Notes: generated by a model not told the origin, from the sequence alone. DNA of 64,000 bases from Alteraurantiacibacter hainanensis (GCF_036321025.1 NZ_JAZAPB010000002.1:682001-746000); one strand, 5' to 3'; positions 51,374 to 60,823 are shown, counted from the stretch's first letter. A program made the numbers and translations.

Positions 51374-51418
51374 CGTATCCGGATTAGAGCACTCCGAGGC
51401 GGACGCAGTGGATGGCGA

Positions 51419-51464
51419 GCGCCCGTTCAGAGCGGCAATGACATTGCCGACCAAGAACGGGCGC
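51419..51464. other. two-level hairpin in the convergent intergenic region
   Basis: GCGCCCGTTC (51419-51428) pairs perfectly with GAACGGGCGC (51455-51464). Inside lies a second perfect stem, CGGCAAT with ATTGCCG (51433-51439 and 51443-51449), with a GAC loop. The short internal loops are AGAG and ACCAA. There is no T tract on either side. It lies about 70 bases past the xylanase stop on the minus strand. It could be a terminator aid, an RNA-processing site, or a small mobile palindromic repeat. Confidence 0.6.
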
Positions 51465-51533
51465 CCGGAATAGCAGGCATGAGGAAGGCGGAGGTCGGCG
51501 AGGGCCCCCACCAAATCAGGAATGAGCGGCGAT

Positions 51534-52733
51534 CTAGCCGAGCGTCTGCGCGAGAGCCGTGCGCATCAGCTTCGGCCGGTAGCTCGAATCGTAAGGCGTT
51601 CCGCGCACCTCCAGGCCGTCATCGCGCTTGGCCGGGTCGAAGTACTGGAGCCAGTTGAACCTGTCGACCATGCCCCATGCAAGCACGTCGTCCAGGTGAT
51701 CATCGTAATCGAGCATGAGATCGAAATAGCGGCGCGTGAAGTCGGCCACCTTCTCGTCGCGGGTCGCCAGATCCGCTGGAAGGGCGGTGTCCTTCACGTC
51801 GAATTCCGTGATCAGCAGGCGATAGCCCATGCCCACGACTTCATCGAGAAAGTTGCGCCATTGCCGCTCGGCATAAGGGCCGACGCCGGTCGCGGGGTCG
51901 ATCGAGAACATCTCGATATGCGACTGGATACCCAGGGCATCCACCGGCACGTCGCGACGGCGGAAACCTTCGAGCAGGCGCAGCACATCGGCGCAGTGTT
52001 CGAGGTGAGCAGGTTCCCAGCTCATGTAGTCGTTATAGACCAGCTGGCCGTCAGGCAGTTGCTCGCGTGCCGTGTGAAAGGCGAGATCGAGGACCGCCTC
52101 GGGGCTGCCCATCGCCCGGCTGAGGCTCGTCTCGATCGGGGCGTTGCGATCGTGGTCGATCGCTTCGTTCACCACGTCGTAGCTGCTGATGACGCCGCGG
52201 TAGCGGTCGGTCACCGTGCGAATATGTTCGGTCAGCAGACGTTCCGCTTCGGCAACCGGGTTTGCCCCGAAGTCGTGATTGTTGAGCCAATCGGGAAACC
52301 ACTGCGGGCGGTGCCACAACAGCGTGTGGCCGCGCACGGCAAGGTCGTTTTCCCGTGCCCAGTCCACAATGCTGTCCATCCGCGCAAAATCGTAACTGTC
52401 GGGACCCGGGCGCGTGGCCTGCCACTTCATCTCGTTTTCGGGGACGACCATGCCGCACTCGGCTTTCACGATCTCGGTATATCGCGGGTTCTGGATGGAG
52501 CCCGCCTCCGTCTGTCCCGGCGTGGAAGCAATGGCACTGCCGAAATACCGGCCACGGGTCTGCGCGATGGCGTTAAGGCCCGGGCCCGGTGCAGGTCCTG
52601 GCGGAACGGCAGGATCCGGCAACGGCGACGATACCGGCGCCATGAGAGCGCCGCCATCCGATCCGCATCCCGCCAGCGGCAAAGCTGCCAGGCCGAGCAT
52701 CGCCGCGCGGCGACTGATGGTGAATTGCGTCAT
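51534..52733 (-). CDS. GH10 endo-1,4-beta-xylanase, predicted Tat lipoprotein (399 aa)
   Basis: It cuts the xylan backbone with retention. Acid/base glutamate 190 is in Y-D-V-V-N-E-A and nucleophile glutamate 310 in L-L-I-T-E-F-D-V. K-W-Q, H-T-L-L-W-H and the C-terminal W-G-M-V-D-R-F-N-W-L are GH10 features. The signal I-S-R-R-A-A-M-L-G-L-A-A-L-P-L-A-G-C joins a twin-arginine and a lipobox, so the enzyme may be folded before export and anchored at the outer membrane. A Pro-rich linker (about residues 35-52) leads to the catalytic domain. It follows the GH3 gene by two bases. Confidence 0.95.
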   Translation of the reverse strand: MTQFTISRRAAMLGLAALPLAGCGSDGGALMAPVSSPLPDPAVPPGPAPGPGLNAIAQTRGRYFGSAIASTPGQTEAGSIQNPRYTEIVKAECGMVVPENEMKWQATRPGPDSYDFARMDSIVDWARENDLAVRGHTLLWHRPQWFPDWLNNHDFGANPVAEAERLLTEHIRTVTDRYRGVISSYDVVNEAIDHDRNAPIETSLSRAMGSPEAVLDLAFHTAREQLPDGQLVYNDYMSWEPAHLEHCADVLRLLEGFRRRDVPVDALGIQSHIEMFSIDPATGVGPYAERQWRNFLDEVVGMGYRLLITEFDVKDTALPADLATRDEKVADFTRRYFDLMLDYDDHLDDVLAWGMVDRFNWLQYFDPAKRDDGLEVRGTPYDSSYRPKLMRTALAQTLG

Positions 52734-52735
52734 GT

Positions 52736-55117
52736 TCAGGAAATCTCCACCGCTGTACTCTTCAACGAAGCGCTGCTGTTGCCTACCGAGAGCGTTACCG
52801 GCCCCCGCTCGTTCTCTTCCACCATGTCCCTGTTCCAGATCGCCAGCTTTCGCGGTTCGATCACGAAACGCACGGTTCTCGTCTCGCCGGGAGAAAGCGT
52901 GACCCGCTCAAAACCCTTCAGTTCGAGCACGGGCTGCGTCACCGATGCCGCCGTTCGCGTGACATAGAGCTGAACGACTTCGTCGCCGGCCACAGGGCCA
53001 GTGTTGGCAACATCGACGTCGACGGTGATGGGTTCATCTGGAGCAAACTGCTGCCTTGCGGGACGGGGCTCCGATATGGTGAAGCTGGTATAGCTCAGCC
53101 CGTGTCCGAAGGGGAACAGGGGCGTCTTCTCGTCGAACAGGTAGCCGCGCAGGGCGCTGGGCTTGTGATTGTAGAAATAGGGAACCTGACCCTCGTTTCG
53201 CACGACGGAAACCGCCAGCTTCGCGCCGGGATTGATCTTGCCGAGAAGCGCCTCGGCCATGGCCACGCCGCCCTCCTGGCCGGGATACCAGCATTCCAGA
53301 ACGGCATCGGCTTGCTCGACGACGTTGGGCCAGCTTGGCGGGCGGCCATTGATCGCGCACACGACAAGCGGCTTACCCAGCGCCGCCAGCGCGTCGACCA
53401 GTTCGTTCTGCTCGCCGACGATATCCACATCGGTGCGGTCGCCCAGGTGGTTTGCAGCGAAGCCTTCGCGGCTGGTCTGTTCGGTATCGCCGATCGCCAC
53501 GACGATGGTGTCGGCGCCGCGCGCCACTTCCACCGCTTCCTCGATCAGCTCGAGATTGCGTTCACGCGGTGCCAGTTCGATGATGTCCTGCGAACGATCC
53601 TCGCTGGTGGTGATGAAGACGCCCTGGGCCGTGACGAAATCGGCTGCGGGAGCAACCTGTCGCAGGCCTTCGATCAGGCTGATCGTCTGCTTCGGAACGC
53701 TGGAATAGCCGCCAAGGCGAGCAATCGCGTGGTTCGGGCCGATCACGGCAACGCGCCCCATCGTGCTCTCCGACAATGGCAGCGTGCCATCCTTGTTGGT
53801 CAGCAGGCACATGCTCTTGCGCGCGGCTTCCAGCGCCAGTGCGCGGGCCTCGGCATTGCCGGTGATGCGCTGAGCAAGCTCGATGTCGCCGAAAGGATTC
53901 TCGAAAAGACCCGCCCGGAACTTCAGCGTCAGCATCCGCGAACAAGCGCGGTCGATCAGCTCGATCGGAATGCGTCCGGCGGCAACGGCCTCTTCAAGCG
54001 TGGCGAAGGCGGTTCCTTCAGGCAGTTCGCTGTCGACACCCGCCAGCAGCGCCTGGTGCGCGGCGTCCTCCAGGTCTTCGGCCACGTGGTGCAAGGTTGC
54101 GAGTTCGCGGACGCCGCCGTAATCGCTGACGATCACGCCGTCGAAGCCCCATTCGCCTCGCAGCACGTCGCCGAGCAGCCACGTGTTGGCATGGCTGGGG
54201 ATGCCGTCGATCTCGTTATAGCTGGGCATCACTGCGCCAACCGAGGTGCGCCGCACGATCTCGCGGAAGGGTGGGAAGAAGTTCTCGCGCAGTTCGCGCT
54301 CGGCAACCTGGGCGGGAGAGATATTGTTGCCCGCCTCCGGCTGACCGTGACCGGTCATGTGCTTGAGCGTGGCGAAGACCTTGCCGTCCCGCAGCCGCTC
54401 GAACTTGCCCGGTCCTTGCAGGCCCTCGACGGCGGCGACGCCCATTTCGGCAGTGAGGTAGGGGTCTTCCCCCCAGCATTCCTCGATGCGGCCCCAACGC
54501 GGGTCGCGCACGATATCGACCACGGGGCTGAGCACCAGCGGCACGCCGCGGGCACGCACTTCCCGCGCGGTGACTGACTGCACGCGGCGCATCAGGTCGG
54601 TATCGAACGTTCCCGCCATGGCGAGCGCCTGCGGGAACATGGTCGCCTCCGTGGCCATGTACCCGTGAAGGGATTCCTCGTGCAGGAGCACGGGGATTCC
54701 CAGCCGCGTGTCTTCCAGCGCCCAGCGTTGCAGGGCGTTGATGAATTCGACGGTCTGGGCAGGCGTGCGCCAGCGCGCGGCGGTGCCGCCCGCAGCCCCG
54801 GTGATCCCGGGCACGCCGCGCTTGTCCGAAGGACGGGTGACGTGGCCTATGCCATCGGGGAAAGCCTGGCTCGCGCGCTCCGGCACGAAGTCCAGTTGGT
54901 CGATCATGTCCCCCTTGCCGACCCAGGCAGTACGGATCTGCGCGATCTTTTCCGCCAGGGTCATGCGTGCCAGCAAGTCCGCCACGCGGGCCGGAATGGG
55001 CGCGCGGGCATCCTTGTAGAGCGGGGCGGCCTGGGCAAAGGCGAGGGGGCTTTGCGCCACCGCGAGGGCGGACAAACTACCTCCCCCCAGCAGGCGCAGC
55101 GCGCTGCGACGGTTCAT
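52736..55117 (-). CDS. GH3 beta-xylosidase/beta-glucosidase, Tat-type signal (793 aa)
   Basis: A three-domain GH3 enzyme with C-terminal fibronectin-like domain. The nucleophile is aspartate 332 in V-I-V-S-D-Y. L-K-H-M-T-G-H-G-Q-P-E and D-P-R-W-G-R-I-E-E are characteristic of the xylosidase branch. The N-terminus M-N-R-R-S-A-L-R-L-L-G-G-G carries a twin-arginine motif. The ATG at 55117 is chosen; a GTG six bases earlier overlaps the stop of the upstream GH3 gene. It is a diverged paralogue of that gene and is followed by the xylanase, so all three form one unit that would degrade xylo-oligosaccharides. Confidence 0.93.
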   Translation of the reverse strand: MNRRSALRLLGGGSLSALAVAQSPLAFAQAAPLYKDARAPIPARVADLLARMTLAEKIAQIRTAWVGKGDMIDQLDFVPERASQAFPDGIGHVTRPSDKRGVPGITGAAGGTAARWRTPAQTVEFINALQRWALEDTRLGIPVLLHEESLHGYMATEATMFPQALAMAGTFDTDLMRRVQSVTAREVRARGVPLVLSPVVDIVRDPRWGRIEECWGEDPYLTAEMGVAAVEGLQGPGKFERLRDGKVFATLKHMTGHGQPEAGNNISPAQVAERELRENFFPPFREIVRRTSVGAVMPSYNEIDGIPSHANTWLLGDVLRGEWGFDGVIVSDYGGVRELATLHHVAEDLEDAAHQALLAGVDSELPEGTAFATLEEAVAAGRIPIELIDRACSRMLTLKFRAGLFENPFGDIELAQRITGNAEARALALEAARKSMCLLTNKDGTLPLSESTMGRVAVIGPNHAIARLGGYSSVPKQTISLIEGLRQVAPAADFVTAQGVFITTSEDRSQDIIELAPRERNLELIEEAVEVARGADTIVVAIGDTEQTSREGFAANHLGDRTDVDIVGEQNELVDALAALGKPLVVCAINGRPPSWPNVVEQADAVLECWYPGQEGGVAMAEALLGKINPGAKLAVSVVRNEGQVPYFYNHKPSALRGYLFDEKTPLFPFGHGLSYTSFTISEPRPARQQFAPDEPITVDVDVANTGPVAGDEVVQLYVTRTAASVTQPVLELKGFERVTLSPGETRTVRFVIEPRKLAIWNRDMVEENERGPVTLSVGNSSASLKSTAVEIS

Positions 55118-55119
55118 GC

Positions 55120-57525
55120 TCACTCGCTCACCACCAGTTCGGTTTCCTGCAGGTCCTGCGAATTGGGGCCGACCATGATGGTGAATGCGCCCGGCTCCAC
55201 CCTACGCTGCATGTCGCGGTCCCAGAGCGCGAAGGCATCGGGCCTGATGGCGATATCGACCTCGCGGGTTTCACCCGGCTGCAGGGTCACGCGCTGGAAG
55301 CCGACGAGTTCCTTCACCGGACGCGTGACCGAGCTGACCTGGTCGCGCAGGTAGACCTGCACCACCTCGTCGCCCGCCATGTCTCCCACGTTGGCGACCG
55401 GCACGCGCACGGTAACACCTTCGCCAGGCCGGATGGTCTGGGCGGAAAGGACGGGAGCACCGAATTCGAAATCGGTGTAGGAAAGCCCGTATCCGAAGGG
55501 ATAGAGCGGGGTTACGTCTGAGAACAGGTAGCCGCGCCGCGCGCTGGGCTTGTAGTTGTAGAAATTGGGAACCTGGCCAACGTTGCGGGCCACCGTCACC
55601 GGCAGCTTGCCGCCCGGATTGATGCGGCCGAACAGCGCATCGGCAATGGCATTGCCCTGCTGCTCGCCAGCATACCACGTTTCGAGAATGGCATCGGCCC
55701 CTTCGGCCACGGCGGGATAGCTGGGCGGACGACCGTTGACTAGTACGGTGACCAGCGGTTTCCCGAGAGCGCGCATGGCTTCGAACAGTTCGTTCTGCTC
55801 GCCCACCAGGTCCAGACTGGTGCGGTCGCCCAGGTGTTCCTCGGCCCAGCCTTCCCTGCTGGTCTGCTCGGTGTCGCCGACGAACAGGATGATGGTGTCG
55901 GCATCGCGGGCGACTTCGACGGCCTCGGCAATCAGGCGGCGGTTCTCTTCCGGATCGACCAGTTCCACCTCGTCGGCCCACCAGTCGTCGTTCTCGGTGA
56001 TGCGAACGCCGGTGGCGTGGACGACGTCCGCCCGGTCACCCACCAGATCGCGGATACCCTCCAGCGGGGTGACGGTGTCGCGGGGAATTCCGTAATAGCC
56101 ACCAAGGCGAGCCACGTCGGAATTGGGGCCGATGACCGCGATCGTGGGTCGATCCGCGCCTTCCGCGGGCAGCGACAGGGGAAGCACGCCGTCGTTCTTG
56201 AGCAGGACCAGCGACTGTTCCGCAGCGGTGCGCGCAAGTGCGATGCCCTGCTCGGTGTTCGAGGCCAGCGCCGGACCCGTGTCGGTTACGAAGGGATCTT
56301 CGAACAGCCCGGCATTGAACTTGAGCGTCAGGATGCGTTCGACGGCCGTGTCGATCTGGTCCATGGTCACCCGGCCATCTGCCAGCAGTTGCGGCAGGTT
56401 GCGATACGAAACGCCGTCCGGGAAATCGATGTCCACGCCCGCATTCATGGCCAGCACGGCGGCGGCGGGAATGTCTTCGGCAATCAGGTGCCGCGAGACC
56501 ATCTCCTCGATGGCGAAATAGTCGGACACGACCGCGCCGTCATATCCCCATTCGTCGCGGAGGACGTCTTCCAGCAGCCAGGTGCTTGAATGGCTCGGGA
56601 TACCGTCGATCTCGTTGTAGCTCGCCATGACGGCGGCGATGGCCGTGCGGTCGATGACTTCCTTGAAGGGCGGGAAGAACATTTCCCGCAGCGTGCGTTC
56701 GGAAATCTGGGCGGGGCCGACATTGGTGCCGCTTTCCGGCTGTCCGTGGCCCGTCATGTGCTTGAGAGTGGCCAGAACCTGGCCTTCGCGAAGGCGCGGA
56801 TCGGTGCCCACGCCCTGCAGCCCCTCGACCGCAGCAACGCCCATCTCGCCCACGAGGAAGGGATCCTCGCCGAACGTTTCCTCGATCCGGCCCCAGCGCG
56901 GATCGCGCGCGACGTCCACCACCGGGGAGAGGACCTGGTGGACGCCGCGCGCGCGCACCTCGCTGGCGATATAATCGTTCACCTCGCGAACGAGGTCCGT
57001 ATTCCAGGTCGAGGCGAGCCCTATCGATTGGGGGAAGCTGGTGGCGTTGAGTGCGGCCAGGCCGTGCAGCGATTCCTCGTGCGCCAGCACGGGAATGCCA
57101 AGGCGGGTCTCTTCCCGCGCCCAACGCTGCACCGCGTTGATGTAGCGAATGCTTTCCTCGATCGAGCGCGGCGTGTTCAGGCGCGGACTGCCGGGCCCGC
57201 GCAAGTCCGAAGGCCGCGTGAAGAAGCCCAGGCCGTGCGGATAGCGTTCGCTGGCGGCGGCGGGGTCGAAGAACGTATCTTCCCGCTGAATCTCTTCCTT
57301 GTTGGTCCAGGTGCTGATCATCTGGGCCATCTTCTCTTCGGCCGTCATCCGCGCGAGGAGATCCGCGACGCGATCCTCAACGGGCAGCGACGCGTTCCAG
57401 TAGGGCGCATCCGCCATCGGGCGCTCCACGGTGCTATCCTGGGCTACAGCAGGCACAGCGATTGGGCCGAGGCCCGTCATGATCCCGGCGCTCACCATGA
57501 GCATGACCCGCGTCATCTTGTTCAT
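55120..57525 (-). CDS. GH3 beta-xylosidase/beta-glucosidase, Sec signal (801 aa)
   Basis: The same architecture as the following paralogue, with nucleophile aspartate 335 in A-V-V-S-D-Y-F, L-K-H-M-T-G-H-G-Q-P-E-S and a C-terminal fibronectin-like domain with P-F-G-Y-G-L-S-Y-T. The signal peptide (ending A-V-A-Q) is of the ordinary Sec kind, unlike the twin-arginine one of its neighbour. GAGAGGGAC precedes the ATG at 57525. The gene is first in a three-gene unit and lies 45 bases from the XylR-type operator shared with the divergent GH67 gene. Confidence 0.94.
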   Translation of the reverse strand: MNKMTRVMLMVSAGIMTGLGPIAVPAVAQDSTVERPMADAPYWNASLPVEDRVADLLARMTAEEKMAQMISTWTNKEEIQREDTFFDPAAASERYPHGLGFFTRPSDLRGPGSPRLNTPRSIEESIRYINAVQRWAREETRLGIPVLAHEESLHGLAALNATSFPQSIGLASTWNTDLVREVNDYIASEVRARGVHQVLSPVVDVARDPRWGRIEETFGEDPFLVGEMGVAAVEGLQGVGTDPRLREGQVLATLKHMTGHGQPESGTNVGPAQISERTLREMFFPPFKEVIDRTAIAAVMASYNEIDGIPSHSSTWLLEDVLRDEWGYDGAVVSDYFAIEEMVSRHLIAEDIPAAAVLAMNAGVDIDFPDGVSYRNLPQLLADGRVTMDQIDTAVERILTLKFNAGLFEDPFVTDTGPALASNTEQGIALARTAAEQSLVLLKNDGVLPLSLPAEGADRPTIAVIGPNSDVARLGGYYGIPRDTVTPLEGIRDLVGDRADVVHATGVRITENDDWWADEVELVDPEENRRLIAEAVEVARDADTIILFVGDTEQTSREGWAEEHLGDRTSLDLVGEQNELFEAMRALGKPLVTVLVNGRPPSYPAVAEGADAILETWYAGEQQGNAIADALFGRINPGGKLPVTVARNVGQVPNFYNYKPSARRGYLFSDVTPLYPFGYGLSYTDFEFGAPVLSAQTIRPGEGVTVRVPVANVGDMAGDEVVQVYLRDQVSSVTRPVKELVGFQRVTLQPGETREVDIAIRPDAFALWDRDMQRRVEPGAFTIMVGPNSQDLQETELVVSE

Positions 57526-57569
57526 TTGATTGTCCCTCTCCGGCTCGCGCTTGACTGGCGAGTATCTTG

Positions 57570-57583
57570 TGGTAGCGCTACCA
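57570..57583. promoter_or_regulatory. XylR-type operator shared by the GH3 and GH67 genes
   Basis: TGGTAGCGCTACCA, a perfect 14-base palindrome. It is the best copy of the three in the window. Its last base is the first base of an ATG (57583) that could start GH67. A -10-like TATCTT at 57563-57568 would place the GH67 transcript start inside the operator, leaving almost no leader. Confidence 0.8.
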
Positions 57584-57585
57584 TG

Positions 57586-59676
57586 ATGTGGGTGAGGAAG
57601 CTTGTCAATATCGTTGCGGTATCGGGCCTTGTCGCCCTTGCAGCATCGCCTGCAAGGGCCGAGGACGGTTATGATCTCTGGCTTCGATATGCACCCCTGG
57701 CAGGGGACGCGCAGTCCCGTCTGGCCGGGTGGGATGCCACTGCCCGGGCGCTTTCGGATGCCGACCACCCGACCACGCGCGTAGCGATGGAAGAACTGCT
57801 GAGAGGCTTCGGTCAGCTGCGCGGGGAGGGGCGTGAAGCGGTCCCGGATGCCGACGGGCAGGGCGCCAGCTTCCTCTTCCACTGCGAGGATGGTTCTGTC
57901 GGCCGGGACGGCGCCTTCGCCGTGCGGGCTGCCGAGGACCGGATCGAGATTCGGGCGGGCGAACCGGTGGGGTGTCTCTACGGCTCTTACGCATTGCTGC
58001 GTGAACTCTCGTTGGGCGTCGATCCCGCCACGATCGACATTCGGTCGGCCCCCGCCATGCCGCTGAGGCTGCTGAACCACTGGGACAACCCTGATGGCCA
58101 TGTCGAGCGTGGTTATGCCGGACGCTCGATTTTCGACTGGTGGCATCTGCCCGAGCGGCTCGACCCGCGAATGATCGATTATGCCCGGGCCAATGCCTCC
58201 ATCGGCATCAACGGCGCGGTGGTGAACAACGTGAACGCCCGCGCCTTCATGCTCGAACCACGCTATATCGCTAAGTTGCAGCGGCTGGCCGATGCCTGGC
58301 GTCCCTATGGCATCCGGGTCTACCTCTCGGCCCGCTTCAGCGCCCCGCGCGATGTTGGCGGGCTCGATACCGCCGATCCGCTGGATCCGGCCGTTCGCCA
58401 GTGGTGGCATGACAAGGCAGACGAAATCTATGCGGCCATTCCGGATTTCGGCGGTTTCCTTGTGAAAGCGAACAGCGAGGGGCAACCCGGCCCGCAGGAC
58501 TATGGCCGCACTCATGCCGAGGGGGCCAACATGCTCGCCGCGGCCATCGGCGACCGCGGCACGGTGATCTGGCGCGCCTTCGTCTATTCCGCCGAGGACG
58601 AGACGGACCGGGCACGGCAGGCGTTCGAGGAATTCGTGCCGCTCGACGGCGAGTTCGCCGAAAACGTGATCGTGCAGGTGAAGAACGGCCCGATCGATTT
58701 TCAGCCACGCGAGCCGTTTCATCCCATGTTCGGCGCCATGCCGCAGACGAGGCTGATGCTGGAAGTGCAGATTACCAAGGAATACCTTGGTTTTGCGAGC
58801 CATCTGGCGTTTCTCGCCCCGATGTGGACCGAGACCCTGAGCGCCGAGACCGCGCGAGGCGGCACGGTGGCAGAGGTGGTCGCGCCCGCCGGAATGGCGG
58901 GCGTGGCAAACACCGGATCGGATCGCAACTGGAGTGGCAGCGATTTCGACCAGGCCAACTGGTACGCTTTCGGCCGGCTTGCCTGGGATCCCTCGCTCTC
59001 CAGCGAAGCAATAGCGCGAGAATGGGCCGCCCAGACATTCACGCGGGACGAGCCATTCCTTTCTGAAGTCGTGCCGATGATGCTTGGCAGTCGCGAGACC
59101 GTGGCACGTTACATGACCCCGATGGGACTGGCGCACCTGATGGACACGGGGCATCACTATGGTCCCGGCCCATGGGTCTGCGATCTGGCGCGGCCGGAAT
59201 GGAATCCATGCTACTATCATCGTGCCGATGCCCAGGGGATCGGGTTCGACAGGACCGCCACCGGATCGAACGCGCTGGCGCAGTACGATCAGGAGGTGGC
59301 CTCGCAGTGGTCCGATCCGGCGACAATGGATGAACGGTACCTGTTGTGGTTCCACCACCTGCCGTGGGACCACCGGACCCGCAGAGGACGCCCGCTGTGG
59401 GATGAACTGGTCCATCGCTATGACCTCGGCGTGGCCGAAGTGGGAGAGATGGCGGAGACCTGGGAGGACCTTGCTCCTTTCGTCGACGAGGAGCGCTACC
59501 GTGCCGTTTCCGAGAACCTGGCCATCCAGATGCGCGAGGCCCGCTGGTGGCGCGATGCTTCCATCGCCTACTGGCAATCGCTCAATGGCTTGCCGCTTCC
59601 GGTGGGATCACGCCCTCCGGAACGCGATCTCGAACACTATCGAAGCCTGACCTTCCCCGAGGCACCGGGGCAATGA
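57586..59676 (+). CDS. aguA: GH67 alpha-glucuronidase (696 aa)
   Basis: It removes 4-O-methylglucuronic acid from the end of xylo-oligosaccharides with inversion. The three acids of the family are in place: glutamate 298 (K-A-N-S-E-G-Q-P-G-P), aspartate 371 (K-N-G-P-I-D-F-Q-P-R-E-P) and glutamate 399 (Q-I-T-K-E-Y), each six positions after the Cellvibrio numbering. A signal peptide ends A-R-A. The start may be 57583 or 57586; neither has a ribosome site, so a leaderless message is likely. The LacI regulator follows at 59708. Confidence 0.95.
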   Translation: MWVRKLVNIVAVSGLVALAASPARAEDGYDLWLRYAPLAGDAQSRLAGWDATARALSDADHPTTRVAMEELLRGFGQLRGEGREAVPDADGQGASFLFHCEDGSVGRDGAFAVRAAEDRIEIRAGEPVGCLYGSYALLRELSLGVDPATIDIRSAPAMPLRLLNHWDNPDGHVERGYAGRSIFDWWHLPERLDPRMIDYARANASIGINGAVVNNVNARAFMLEPRYIAKLQRLADAWRPYGIRVYLSARFSAPRDVGGLDTADPLDPAVRQWWHDKADEIYAAIPDFGGFLVKANSEGQPGPQDYGRTHAEGANMLAAAIGDRGTVIWRAFVYSAEDETDRARQAFEEFVPLDGEFAENVIVQVKNGPIDFQPREPFHPMFGAMPQTRLMLEVQITKEYLGFASHLAFLAPMWTETLSAETARGGTVAEVVAPAGMAGVANTGSDRNWSGSDFDQANWYAFGRLAWDPSLSSEAIAREWAAQTFTRDEPFLSEVVPMMLGSRETVARYMTPMGLAHLMDTGHHYGPGPWVCDLARPEWNPCYYHRADAQGIGFDRTATGSNALAQYDQEVASQWSDPATMDERYLLWFHHLPWDHRTRRGRPLWDELVHRYDLGVAEVGEMAETWEDLAPFVDEERYRAVSENLAIQMREARWWRDASIAYWQSLNGLPLPVGSRPPERDLEHYRSLTFPEAPGQ

Positions 59677-59707
59677 GACGGCTTGTAGCGAAACAGGCAG
59701 CGGGTCT

Positions 59708-60823
59708 ATGACCAAAGCCATGGACGGACCGAAGACCAGAAAGCCCGGGCGCAGGCGCGGAGCGCGCAGGGGCAATACCGCGCCCACCATCGCGGATGTC
59801 GCGCGCGAGGCCCGGTGTTCGCCGATGACCGTCAGCCGCGTCATCAACGGCGAAGGCAACGTCCGCGAGGAAACGCGCGAGCAGGTCCTGGAAGCGGTGC
59901 ACAAGCTCAATTACTCGCCCAACCGCGCGGCACGCTCGCTGGCGGGCGGTGAGCAGCTGCGCATCGCGCTGATGTTCGACAACCCGTCTTCCTCCTACCT
60001 CAGCGAGTTCCTGATGGGCGCGCTGGAAGAGGCGTCGCGCAGCGATATCCACCTCGAAGTGCAGAGCTGCGAGAACGCGCCGGACAATGCGCTGCTGGTG
60101 GGCAAGATGATCGAAGGCGGCATCACGGGTTTCATCCTCCCGCCGCCCCTGTGCGACGATCAGGAAGTGCTCGATCTCATCACCGGCGCGGGCGGTATCG
60201 CCATCGCGGTGGGGCCGGGCAAGGCCAGCGGTTCGCATGGTGCCGTGATGATCGATGAGTATCAGGCGGCCTACGACATGACGCGCCATATCATCGAGCT
60301 TGGGCACGAGAGGATCGGCTTCATCATCGGCAATCCGGAACAGGTGGCCAGTGGCAGGCGTCTGAACGGCTATCGCGCGGCGATGGAAGACGCCGGGCTG
60401 GAGGTCGCCGATGGACTGGTGGCGCAGGGCCAGTTTACCTACCGTTCGGGCATGGTCGCGGCCGAGAAGCTTCTGGCCCTCGATCCGCAACCGACGGCGA
60501 TCTTCGCATCGAACGACGACATGGCCGCTGCCACGGTGGCGATGGCGCATCGTCGGCATCTGGATGTGCCCAGCGACATTACCGTCTGCGGTTTCGACGA
60601 TACCGACATGGCAAGTTCGATCTGGCCGGAGCTCACGACGATCCGGCAGCCGATCCGCGAGATGACCGCAAAGGCCGTGAAGATGATCGCGAAGCTGGCG
60701 CGAATGCAGCGCCAGGGAGAGCGCCAGGGCCCTGAACACGTGATGCTGCCTTATGAATTGATCCGCCGGGGCTCCGAAGCAGGACCGAGCCTTGCGAAGT
60801 TTTATCGAGAGCCGAAGAAGTGA
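59708..60823 (+). CDS. xylR: LacI-family repressor, probable XylR (371 aa)
   Basis: The N-terminal HTH reads T-I-A-D-V-A-R-E-A-R-C-S-P-M-T-V-S-R-V-I-N-G after an unusual basic tail of about 25 residues, and the hinge is S-P-N-R-A-A-R-S-L-A-G. The sensor domain follows (I-A-L-M-F-D-N-P-S, G-H-E-R-I-G-F-I, F-A-S-N-D-D-M-A-A). It is next to the GH67 and xylD genes, overlapping xylD by GTGA. The three TGGTAGCGCTAMCA-type sites in the window are its likely targets, with xylose or a derivative as inducer. The name is by analogy with the Caulobacter regulator. Confidence 0.87.
   Translation: MTKAMDGPKTRKPGRRRGARRGNTAPTIADVAREARCSPMTVSRVINGEGNVREETREQVLEAVHKLNYSPNRAARSLAGGEQLRIALMFDNPSSSYLSEFLMGALEEASRSDIHLEVQSCENAPDNALLVGKMIEGGITGFILPPPLCDDQEVLDLITGAGGIAIAVGPGKASGSHGAVMIDEYQAAYDMTRHIIELGHERIGFIIGNPEQVASGRRLNGYRAAMEDAGLEVADGLVAQGQFTYRSGMVAAEKLLALDPQPTAIFASNDDMAAATVAMAHRRHLDVPSDITVCGFDDTDMASSIWPELTTIRQPIREMTAKAVKMIAKLARMQRQGERQGPEHVMLPYELIRRGSEAGPSLAKFYREPKK

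Noticed and set aside
57526..59577. Upstream extension of the GH3 frame to a 1485-codon open frame
   Set aside because: The extension is antisense to GH67. A signal peptide and ribosome site mark the true GH3 start at 57525.
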